A DNA stretch of 5,070 nt from Erysipelotrichaceae bacterium (lineage in GTDB: Bacteria; Bacillota_I; Bacilli_A; Erysipelotrichales; Coprobacillaceae). The stretch covers positions 1 to 5,070 of the forward strand of contig JAJQDJ010000232.1 of NCBI GenBank assembly GCA_021202205.1, read 5' to 3'. Positions within the stretch are counted from its first letter, which is position 1. Every line of letters begins with the position of its first letter. Made by a program: the position numbers and the translations under genes. Below are positions 1 through 5,062 of this stretch, in pieces. The notes beneath the pieces were generated by a model that made no database searches, was not told the origin of the DNA, and saw only the letters and a program-made list of their open reading frames with translations.

Positions 1-39
1 CCATATAGCATACCATACCTTATTGGATCTCCCACCTCG

Positions 40-192
40 CTATTTGACGCATACATCTTTTTTATATTGTTTACAAATTTTTTCAAGAGTTATTTTAAAG
101 TTAGGACTTATAACTTTATCATGATTTAATAACATTCTACCAAAATGAAAAACAGCTTCGTAATGACTACCTTTAAATCTTCCATGATACAT
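40..192 (-). pseudogene. N-terminal fragment of a C45-family linear amide hydrolase / acyltransferase-like protein
   Basis: This frame encodes 50 residues and then TAG. It begins MYHGRFKGSHYEAVFHFGRM, which resembles the conserved opening (MYHxRFKGSHYEAGFxWG) of C45-family proteins as I recall them. That family comprises autoprocessed N-terminal-nucleophile hydrolases related to acyl-CoA:6-aminopenicillanic acid acyltransferase, and its members are usually over 300 residues. The following residues (ITLEKICKQYKKD) could match the next helix. The frame then stops before the catalytic Cys that the family carries about 100 residues in, so the product cannot be an active enzyme. A weak purine-rich ribosome site (AGAAG, 8 nt upstream) and a good promoter precede it. 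Past the stop, a different minus frame starting at ATG 54-56 stays open to the window edge (MYASNSEVGDPIRYGMLYG). I do not recognise it and it does not obviously continue the C45 protein. Family assignment is from motif memory only. Confidence 0.55.
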
Positions 193-240
193 AATATTTT
201 CTTCTTTGTTTTTTTACTAGAGTCATACTGTAGTATCATG
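183..240. repeat. Inverted repeats in the leader of the C45-like fragment
   Basis: CATGATAC at 183-190 is the exact reverse complement of GTATCATG at 233-240. A second, tighter inverted repeat overlaps the right arm: ATACT (225-229), GT, AGTAT (232-236). The right-hand elements lie at the predicted transcription start and -10 region of the minus-strand promoter, and the left arm covers the first codons of the C45-like frame. They could form alternative leader RNA hairpins or an operator, or could be chance in AT-rich DNA. The symmetry is seen directly and the function is not known. Confidence 0.4.
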
Positions 241-266
241 ATAAGTTATTAAAAATTTTAAGTCAA
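238..266 (-). promoter_or_regulatory. Sigma-70/SigA-type promoter, minus strand
   Basis: On the minus strand, TTGACT (261-266) is followed after exactly 17 nt by TATCAT (238-243). Each hexamer matches 5 of 6 positions of the housekeeping consensus, with optimal spacing, so this is a strong candidate promoter. The spacer is very AT-rich. The predicted start is near 230-232, giving a leader of about 40 nt before the ATG at 192 of the C45-like fragment. The -35 hexamer touches the first ATG (266) of the divergent plus-strand small ORF. Confidence 0.6.
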
Positions 267-418
267 TGAAGAAAGCAACAATGCCTGATAGAGTAAATGC
301 AGATTTAATGAATGACGAAGAATTACTAGAAAGAATTAAAAAGGCTTATAATGATATCAAAACAGGAAATGTTCAAAATACTGAAATTGCATTTTCAAAA
401 TTCAACGAAAACCATTAA
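266..418 (+). CDS. Small orphan ORF resembling the C-terminal tail of a type II antitoxin
   Basis: This frame encodes 50 residues ending in TAA, with an in-frame stop at 242-244 just upstream. The sequence is highly charged, with a probable amphipathic helix (NDEELLERIKKAYNDIKTGN, residues 16-35) followed by a short tail (AFSKFNENH). That pattern resembles the toxin-binding C-terminal part of Phd/YefM- or RelB-type antitoxins. The N-terminal DNA-binding part of such proteins is missing and no toxin gene follows; a strong terminator begins 10 nt after the stop instead. Neither ATG 266 nor the internal ATG 281 has a clear Shine-Dalgarno sequence, so the start is uncertain. The intact frame and well-placed terminator favour a gene or the 3' remnant of one. 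Antitoxin identity is a weak inference from sequence style; it may equally be an uncharacterised small protein. Confidence 0.4.
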   Translation: MKKATMPDRVNADLMNDEELLERIKKAYNDIKTGNVQNTEIAFSKFNENH

Positions 419-427
419 ATATGAAAC

Positions 428-468
428 AAAAGGTTAAAATTCTATCAAATAGAACTTTAACCTTTTTT
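428..468. terminator. Bidirectional intrinsic terminator between convergent genes
   Basis: AAAAGGTTAAA (428-438) pairs with TTTAACCTTTT (456-466). Inside it TTCTAT (440-445) pairs with ATAGAA (449-454) around a CAA triloop, so the hairpin has 17 base pairs with a single A/C mismatch (439/455). On the plus strand the stem runs into six T residues (463-468). On the minus strand it is followed by TTTTGTTT. It ends the small plus-strand ORF, whose stop is 10 nt upstream. It also contains the stop codon (457-459) of the minus-strand flavoprotein fragment. Confidence 0.85.
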
Positions 469-666
469 AAAAATACGTTTATATTTTCTTCCTGCCATAG
501 CACCATGAATATAAAAACAAATTTGTTTATCTTCAACAGTATAGGCAAAATTCACTGGTACAATATAAGGGTAATCATCAGTCAAACCTAGTCTTATAAT
601 TTCACAATTATAAATGATTTGAATAATAGTATTAAAATCCGTTACTTCTCTATCTTTTCTTCGCAT
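457..666 (-). pseudogene. C-terminally truncated pyridoxamine 5'-phosphate oxidase-like (NimA-type) flavoprotein
   Basis: The frame gives 69 residues opening MRRKDREVTDFNTIIQIIYN, with RLGLTDDYPYIVPVNFAY at about 25-42 and FYIHGAMAGRKY at 51-62. These match the N-terminal half of small PNPOx-fold, FMN-binding proteins of the nitroimidazole-resistance-like group, whose members are usually about 150-160 residues. Homology breaks off after HGAMAGRKY. The last residues are lysine-rich, and the stop lies inside the terminator at 428-468, so the second half of the split barrel is missing and function is doubtful. The start is well supported by AAAGGG about 7 nt upstream of ATG 666. No promoter is evident in the gap after the trpA terminator, so expression would rely on readthrough from the trp operon. 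A short natural variant cannot be excluded, but a 3' deletion is the simplest explanation. Confidence 0.7.
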
Positions 667-683
667 ATGTATTCCCTTTTATA

Positions 684-707
684 AAAGCAGAAGTTAGACT
701 TCTGCTT
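684..707 (-). terminator. Intrinsic terminator of the trp operon
   Basis: AAGCAGAAG (685-693) is perfectly complementary to CTTCTGCTT (699-707), with T694/A698 allowing a tenth pair around a TAG loop. Read on the minus strand, the stem is followed by TTTTAT, a short U-tract. The trpA stop codon (706-708) lies at the base of the stem. The weak U-tract could allow some readthrough into the flavoprotein fragment, whose ATG begins 18 nt beyond the stem. Confidence 0.75.
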
Positions 708-1473
708 AATTAAACTGTGTCATATCTTTGACGTAATCGTATAATGCCTGATGAGCGTTTTCACCATGTTCACCAATAATTCTAACAATAGCACTACCAA
801 CAATCGTTCCATCAGCATATTGATTCATTTCTTGAACTTGCTTAGGTGAATGGATACCAAAACCTATAGCAACTGGAACATCTGTTACTTCTTTAATACT
901 TTTAATAATTGTAGACAAATCCGTTTGGATTTCATCTCTGACACCAGTAACACCCAATGATGATACAAGATAAATGAATCCTTCAGCTTCTTGAGCAATC
1001 ATTTTGATTCTTTCTTTTGATGTTGGAGCAATCATAGAAATAACTTTCACATCATAGTTTTTGGCAACTTCCTTGACTTCACCAGATTCTTCATATGGAC
1101 AATCAGGAATGATAATACCATCAACACCAACTTCCTGACAATTCTTAAAGAAACGATCATAACCATAATGGAAAACTGGATTAAGATAAGTCATCAAACA
1201 TAAAGGAATATCAGATTTTTCTCTGACAGCTTTTACTATTTCAAAAACACCATCAGTTGTCATATGATGTTTTAAAGCACGAATGTTAGCATCTTGAATA
1301 ACTGGTCCTTCAGCAATTGGATCACTAAAAGGAATACCAATTTCTATAAGAGATGCACCTGCTTTTTCTAATTCAAATATATATTCAATCGTTTTTTCTT
1401 TGATAGGATCACCTGCAGTAAGGAAAGCAATAAAGGCTTTTTTGTTTTCAAATGCTTTTTGTATTCTATTCAT
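706..1473 (-). CDS. trpA: Tryptophan synthase alpha subunit
   Basis: TrpA (255 residues, normal length) is a cytoplasmic TIM-barrel enzyme that splits indole-3-glycerol phosphate to indole and glyceraldehyde-3-phosphate and passes indole to TrpB. Family motifs are clear: AFLTAGDP (16-23), IEIGIPFSDP (43-52) with the catalytic Glu at 44, TYLNPV in the mobile loop, SSLGVTGVR, IGFGI, and GSAIVRII in the phosphate-binding region. The residue matching the second catalytic acid (Asp60 of the Salmonella enzyme, in SDPLADGP) is Glu55 here (SDPIAEGP); I believe this variant occurs in some clostridial enzymes. The start was set at ATG 1471-1473 because AGGGGG lies 10 nt upstream and homology begins at MNRIQKAF. 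The frame is open to 1500, but that extension has no family support. The start overlaps the end of trpB by 8 nt, and the stop lies in the terminator stem. Confidence 0.97.
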   Translation of the reverse strand: MNRIQKAFENKKAFIAFLTAGDPIKEKTIEYIFELEKAGASLIEIGIPFSDPIAEGPVIQDANIRALKHHMTTDGVFEIVKAVREKSDIPLCLMTYLNPVFHYGYDRFFKNCQEVGVDGIIIPDCPYEESGEVKEVAKNYDVKVISMIAPTSKERIKMIAQEAEGFIYLVSSLGVTGVRDEIQTDLSTIIKSIKEVTDVPVAIGFGIHSPKQVQEMNQYADGTIVGSAIVRIIGEHGENAHQALYDYVKDMTQFN

Positions 1474-2650
1474 TGATTTCAATCCCCCTATACTTAGCAA
1501 TAGCTGCTACATCTTTGTCTCCACGACCAGATAAACAAATAATCACAATATCATCTTTAGACATAGTAGGAATAATCTTTCTCGCATAAGCAACCGCATG
1601 GGCACTTTCAATAGCACAAATGATGCCTTCTACTCTCGCTAAATATTCAAAAGCCGAAACAGCTTCATCATCAGTAACAGGAACATATTGAGCTCTACCA
1701 ATATCATGAAGATGTGCATGTTCAGGTCCTACGCCAGGATAATCTAAACCTGCTGAAATAGAATAAACTGGAGCTATTTGTCCATATTCATCCTGACAGA
1801 AATAAGATTTCATACCATGGAATACACCAAGTGTACCAGTATTCATAGTGGCTGCTGTTAAAGCTGTATCCACACCTTTACCTGCAGCTTCACAACCAAT
1901 TAATTGTACATCTTTATCATCAATGAAGTTGTAGAACATACCCATAGCATTACTTCCACCACCTACACAAGCCATAACAGCTGTAGGTAATTTACCTTCA
2001 GCGGCTAAGATTTGTTCCTTAGCTTCTTTAGAAATAACGCTTTGGAAGTCTCTAACCATCATAGGAAATGGATGAGGTCCCATAACAGAGCCTAAAACAT
2101 ATAATGTATCATCTACACGTTTTGTCCATTCACGCATGCATTCATTAACAGCATCCTTTAAAGTCATAGAACCACTCATAACAGGATGCACTTTAGCTCC
2201 TAATAATTCCATACGATAAACATTTAAAGATTGTCTATCTGTATCTTCTTTACCCATAAAGATTTCACATTCTAGATCCAACAATGCAGCAGCCGTTGCT
2301 GTCGCAACACCATGTTGTCCTGCACCAGTTTCTGCAATAACTCTGGTTTTTCCCATTTTCTTAGCCATTAAACATTGACCTAAAACATTATTAATCTTAT
2401 GAGATCCTGTATGATTAAGGTCTTCTCTTTTTAAATATACCTTAGCTCCACCTAAATCATCTGTCATCTTTTTGGCATAATACAATAATGATGGTCTTCC
2501 CGCATATTCAACTAATAACTTATTTAATTCAGCTTGAAATGATTCAACATGTTTATAAAACTCATAAGCTTCTTCTACTTTATGAATTTCACTCATTAAT
2601 GTTTCAGGAATATATTGACCACCATGTTGTCCATATCTACCTACACTCAT
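1466..2650 (-). CDS. trpB: Tryptophan synthase beta subunit (PLP enzyme)
   Basis: TrpB (394 residues) condenses indole with L-serine to give tryptophan, using pyridoxal phosphate, in an alpha2-beta2 complex with TrpA. The PLP Schiff-base lysine is Lys85 in HTGSHK, after the LKREDLN motif. The catalytic Glu is Glu107 in AETGAGQHG. The phosphate-binding loop is GGGSN (230-234). Asp303 lies in the AGLDYPGVGPEH loop, Glu348 in AIESAHA, and Ser374 in LSGRGDKD, which contacts the pyridine nitrogen. This is the standard TrpB1 type that pairs with TrpA, not the longer TrpB2 type. One oddity is Cys345 in GIICAIES, where the family usually has Pro. There are two adjacent ATGs. AAGGAGG (2658-2664) is 7 nt from the second and 4 nt from the first (2653), so 2650 was chosen; the alternative adds one Met. 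The gene overlaps trpF by 14 nt and trpA by 8 nt. Confidence 0.98.
   Translation of the reverse strand: MSVGRYGQHGGQYIPETLMSEIHKVEEAYEFYKHVESFQAELNKLLVEYAGRPSLLYYAKKMTDDLGGAKVYLKREDLNHTGSHKINNVLGQCLMAKKMGKTRVIAETGAGQHGVATATAAALLDLECEIFMGKEDTDRQSLNVYRMELLGAKVHPVMSGSMTLKDAVNECMREWTKRVDDTLYVLGSVMGPHPFPMMVRDFQSVISKEAKEQILAAEGKLPTAVMACVGGGSNAMGMFYNFIDDKDVQLIGCEAAGKGVDTALTAATMNTGTLGVFHGMKSYFCQDEYGQIAPVYSISAGLDYPGVGPEHAHLHDIGRAQYVPVTDDEAVSAFEYLARVEGIICAIESAHAVAYARKIIPTMSKDDIVIICLSGRGDKDVAAIAKYRGIEINE
1484..1489 (-). promoter_or_regulatory. Ribosome binding site of trpA
   Basis: AGGGGG on the minus strand lies 10 nt before ATG 1473, inside the 3' end of trpB. It supports the 255-residue TrpA over the 264-residue frame starting at 1500. 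The spacing is slightly long, so coupling to trpB translation through the 8-nt overlap probably contributes. Confidence 0.7.
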
Positions 2651-3218
2651 CATGTACCCTCCTTACAACTTCTTTTATTTTATCTTTATCTTTTATCCCA
2701 TTGGTTTCTACACCACTACTTAAATCTATACCAAAACAATCTTGCTTTAAAGCTTCATCCAAATTATCTAAATTAATACCACCTGCTAAAAAATATGGTT
2801 TATCCATTTGAGGAAGTAAGTTCCAATCAAATGTTTTACCACTTCCAGCAACAGGTGAATCCATGAGATAATAATCAACATCACATAGTCTATAATTGGA
2901 TATATTCATAGCTTTGATAATAGGAACATTGATTTTATTTTTTAATGATTCAATATATGTATCATCTTCTTGTCCATGTAATTGCACATAATCAATAATA
3001 TGAAAATTCACTAATTCAATAATAAAATCAATATCTTCATTCACAAAGACACCAACTGATGGTATATCTTTATCAAGTTTATTCTTTAATAATTGCGCTT
3101 TTTCAAAAGTTACCTGTCTTCTGCTTTTCGCAAATACAAAGCCTATATAATCCGGTTTGATTTCATTCACATAATCAATGTCTTCTTCTCTAAATAAGCC
3201 ACATATCTTAATCTTCAT
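2637..3218 (-). CDS. trpF: Phosphoribosylanthranilate isomerase
   Basis: TrpF (193 residues, slightly short for the usual 200 or so) is a single-domain TIM barrel catalysing the Amadori rearrangement of N-(5-phosphoribosyl)anthranilate to the carboxyphenylamino deoxyribulose phosphate used by TrpC. Visible motifs are KICG at the N-terminus with the catalytic general base Cys6, IGFVFAKSRRQV (25-36), GVFVN (56-60), VQLHGQED (78-85), GSGKTFDW (125-132) with the catalytic general acid Asp131, LAGGI (144-148), and GIDLSSGVET (163-172) for phosphate binding. All key residues are present, so it should be active. It is a separate protein and not fused to TrpC as in enterobacteria. AAGAGG lies 5 nt before ATG 3218, supporting this start. 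The gene begins 11 nt inside trpC and its last 14 nt overlap trpB. Confidence 0.97.
   Translation of the reverse strand: MKIKICGLFREEDIDYVNEIKPDYIGFVFAKSRRQVTFEKAQLLKNKLDKDIPSVGVFVNEDIDFIIELVNFHIIDYVQLHGQEDDTYIESLKNKINVPIIKAMNISNYRLCDVDYYLMDSPVAGSGKTFDWNLLPQMDKPYFLAGGINLDNLDEALKQDCFGIDLSSGVETNGIKDKDKIKEVVRRVHDECR
2658..2664 (-). promoter_or_regulatory. Ribosome binding site of trpB
   Basis: AAGGAGG, close to the ideal Shine-Dalgarno, lies within the end of trpF. It is 7 nt from ATG 2650 and only 4 nt from ATG 2653, which favours the second of the tandem ATG codons. Confidence 0.8.
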
Positions 3219-3990
3219 GATAACCTCTTAATTCATCAAACATTGCTTGCTTATTGCTTGCACGCATAAGTGTCTCGCCAATCAACACAGCATTCACATG
3301 ATTTTCTTCTAATGTATGGATGTCTTCATATGTCTTAATACCACTTTCAGAAACAAAGACAATATCATTATCAACCATATTTCTTAAACGAATACTGTTA
3401 TGAAAATCAACTGTAAAATCTTTTAAATTACGATTATTCACACCAATAATTCTAGCTCCTGATTTTAAAGCTCTTTGCATTTCTTGTTCATCATGGGTTT
3501 CTACAATTGCACTTAATCCTAAATCATGAGCCAGTTTTAAATAGTTAGTTAATTGTTGATCATCTAAGATAGCACAAATTAGAAGAATAGCATCAGCACC
3601 ATAGACTTTAGCTTCATAGATCATATATTCATCTATTGTAAAATCTTTTCTAAGTAGTGGGATTGATACATTTTGTCTTATTTCTTTGAGATATTGAATA
3701 CTACCTTGAAAAAAATCAGGTTCGGTTAATATAGAAATAGCACTAGCTCCTATTTTTTCATAATCTTTTGCGATATCTACATAAGGAAAATGAGGAGCAA
3801 TTAAACCTTTAGAAGGGGATGCCTTTTTCACTTCCATGATAAAAGACATACCTTCTTTTTTTAATGCTTGTTCAAATGGATAATCGTAAGTTATTGTTGG
3901 TAACTGTGATTTTAATTCATCCAAAGATACCTTTTGTTTACTTTGTTCAACTCTTATTAAAGTCTTATCAACGATTTTATCTAAAATCAT
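3208..3990 (-). CDS. trpC: Indole-3-glycerol phosphate synthase
   Basis: TrpC (260 residues, normal length) closes and decarboxylates carboxyphenylamino deoxyribulose phosphate to indole-3-glycerol phosphate, the TrpA substrate. An N-terminal helical extension (MILDKIVDKTLIRVEQSK) precedes the TIM barrel. Active-site motifs are IMEVKKASPSKG (51-62, with Glu53 and Lys55), LLRKDF with Lys115, VETHD with Glu164, GVNNRNL with Asn185, VSESGI with Glu215 and Ser216, and IGETLMR (237-243). All known catalytic positions are kept. The start codon shares one base with the trpD stop (TAATG) and no good Shine-Dalgarno precedes it (only GCGAG-like sequence), so initiation probably depends on ribosomes finishing trpD. 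The 3' end overlaps trpF by 11 nt. Confidence 0.97.
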   Translation of the reverse strand: MILDKIVDKTLIRVEQSKQKVSLDELKSQLPTITYDYPFEQALKKEGMSFIMEVKKASPSKGLIAPHFPYVDIAKDYEKIGASAISILTEPDFFQGSIQYLKEIRQNVSIPLLRKDFTIDEYMIYEAKVYGADAILLICAILDDQQLTNYLKLAHDLGLSAIVETHDEQEMQRALKSGARIIGVNNRNLKDFTVDFHNSIRLRNMVDNDIVFVSESGIKTYEDIHTLEENHVNAVLIGETLMRASNKQAMFDELRGYHED

Positions 3991-4997
3991 TAAGCATTGC
4001 TCGCTTTCACAAAAGCTTCTAGTTTTTCCATAGCTAAACCATCATCAATAATTTGAGCAGCTTTTTCAATACCTTCAGCCAAACTATCAGCTTTACCACC
4101 AATATAAATACCAGCACCGGCATTCATTAATACTGTATCTCTCTTAGGCCCTTTTTCACCTTTTAAGACTGATAAAGTAATTTGGGCATTTTCTTGAGGT
4201 GTACCACCTAACAAATCATCCTTACTACATCTTGTAAAACCAAATTCTTCAGGCGTAATTGTATAAGATTTAAAATCACCATTGTTGATTTCACATACAA
4301 AAGTATCAGAAGAAGATGTAATTTCATCCAAACAATCTTTACCATAAACAACCATAGCACGTTTAACACCCAATAAACTTAAAACACGTGCTAATGGTTC
4401 AACCATATCTTCACTATAAACACCCATAACTTGCATAGATGCGCCTGCTGGATTTGTAAGTGGGCCTAAGATATTAAACACTGTTCTAATACCCAATTCT
4501 TTTCTTACAGGTGCAACAAAACGCATAGCTGTATGATATTTTTGTGCAAATAAGAAACAAATATTAATATCATTCAATATCTGAGTACTTTTAGCAGGTG
4601 AAATATCAATCTCAACACCTAAAGCTTCTAATACATCAGCAGCACCACTTAAAGAACTTGCTGCACGATTCCCATGTTTAGCAACCTTAACACCAGCTGC
4701 AGCAATAACCAAAGATGATGTTGTAGAAATATTAAATGAATGAGCACCATCTCCACCTGTACCAACAATCTCTAATACTTCTTCATCATTTAATAACTTT
4801 ACCCCATGTTCTCTCATACTCTTAGCACTACCAGTGATTTCCTCAATTGTTTCACCTTTCATAGATAATGCTGTTAGATAAGATGATGTTAAAATTTGAG
4901 ATGTTTCCCCACTCATAATCTCATCCATACATTGATACGCTTGTTCTCTTGTTAAATCTTGATTCTTTACTAATAATTGAATTGCTTCCTTAATCAT
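3990..4997 (-). CDS. trpD: Anthranilate phosphoribosyltransferase
   Basis: TrpD (335 residues, normal length) transfers phosphoribose from PRPP to anthranilate. It is a homodimeric class IV phosphoribosyltransferase with a small helical N-terminal domain and a larger alpha/beta domain. Motifs in order: the PRPP glycine loop GTGGDGAHSFNIST (79-92), KHGNR (107-111), ADVLEALG, the anthranilate-contacting HTAMRFVAPVRKELGIRT with His155 and Arg159, NILGPLTNP (176-184), and the metal-binding DE pair in CLDEITSS (Asp224, Glu225). It stands alone, not fused to the TrpG glutaminase. The start was set at ATG 4995-4997 because a strong AGGAGG lies 7 nt upstream and homology begins MIKEAIQLL. The frame is open to 5030, but its extra 11 residues include the translated Shine-Dalgarno and are not protein-like for this family. 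It is the first complete gene of the visible operon. Confidence 0.97.
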   Translation of the reverse strand: MIKEAIQLLVKNQDLTREQAYQCMDEIMSGETSQILTSSYLTALSMKGETIEEITGSAKSMREHGVKLLNDEEVLEIVGTGGDGAHSFNISTTSSLVIAAAGVKVAKHGNRAASSLSGAADVLEALGVEIDISPAKSTQILNDINICFLFAQKYHTAMRFVAPVRKELGIRTVFNILGPLTNPAGASMQVMGVYSEDMVEPLARVLSLLGVKRAMVVYGKDCLDEITSSSDTFVCEINNGDFKSYTITPEEFGFTRCSKDDLLGGTPQENAQITLSVLKGEKGPKRDTVLMNAGAGIYIGGKADSLAEGIEKAAQIIDDGLAMEKLEAFVKASNA

Positions 4998-5004
4998 TTT
5001 TTCT

Positions 5005-5010
5005 CCTCCT
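5005..5010 (-). promoter_or_regulatory. Ribosome binding site of trpD
   Basis: AGGAGG followed by AGAAAAA on the minus strand, 7 nt before ATG 4997. It is a full-strength Shine-Dalgarno and excludes the upstream ATG at 5030 as the likely start. Confidence 0.85.
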
Positions 5011-5019
5011 AAAAATTTC

Positions 5020-5062
5020 GGTAGTGTCAAAGCTTGTTATAATATATGGGCTTTTCACTACC
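5020..5062 (-). repeat. Hairpin-forming inverted repeat upstream of trpD
   Basis: GGTAGTG (5020-5026) is exactly complementary to CACTACC (5056-5062), and AAAGC (5029-5033) to GCTTT (5050-5054), giving a 12-pair stem with a small 2/1 internal bulge and a 16-nt AT-rich loop. On the minus strand it is followed by GAAATTTTT and then the trpD Shine-Dalgarno. It could be a weak terminator or attenuator between trpG and trpD, an RNA processing or stability element, or part of the end of the upstream gene. Two minus frames are open here. One ends TGA at 5027-5029 (tail SEKPIYYNKL) and the other runs past the trpD start. Neither is recognisable as a TrpG C-terminus, so no gene is assigned to 4998-5070. 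Confidence 0.5.

Larger units (their letters stand above)
706..4997 (-). other. Distal trp operon, order trpD-C-F-B-A
   Basis: Five biosynthetic genes on one strand run without a gap from trpD to trpA and end at the 684-707 terminator. Adjacent genes overlap by 1, 11, 14 and 8 nt, so translational coupling is likely. The order matches the distal part of the classical Gram-positive trpEGDCFBA operon. trpE and trpG, and the transcription start and leader, would be right of this window. I saw no TRAP-type (G/U)AG repeat series, T-box or leader peptide in the 73 nt upstream of trpD. Confidence 0.93.

Noticed and set aside
667..690. TATAAA-like -10 element before the flavoprotein fragment
   Set aside because: It belongs to the terminator U-tract palindrome, has no -35 partner and would leave almost no leader before ATG 666.
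1474..1500. Nine-residue N-terminal extension of TrpA (MLSIGGLKS)
   Set aside because: It translates the trpA Shine-Dalgarno region and the family N-terminus starts at MNRIQKAF, so the start at 1473 was used.
2488..2811. 107-codon plus-strand open frame
   Set aside because: It lies opposite the trpB/trpF coding sequence, has a low-complexity hydrophobic translation, and has no ribosome site or family motif. It is a shadow of the real genes.
4998..5030. Eleven-residue N-terminal extension of TrpD (MTLPKFLGGEK)
   Set aside because: It includes the translated AGGAGG and has no ribosome site of its own; ATG 4997 has ideal spacing.
5025..5030. Perfect TTGACA on the minus strand just before trpD, as a promoter -35
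   Set aside because: With 17-nt spacing the -10 position falls on AGGAGA in the ribosome site, which does not resemble TATAAT, so an internal trpD promoter is not supported.
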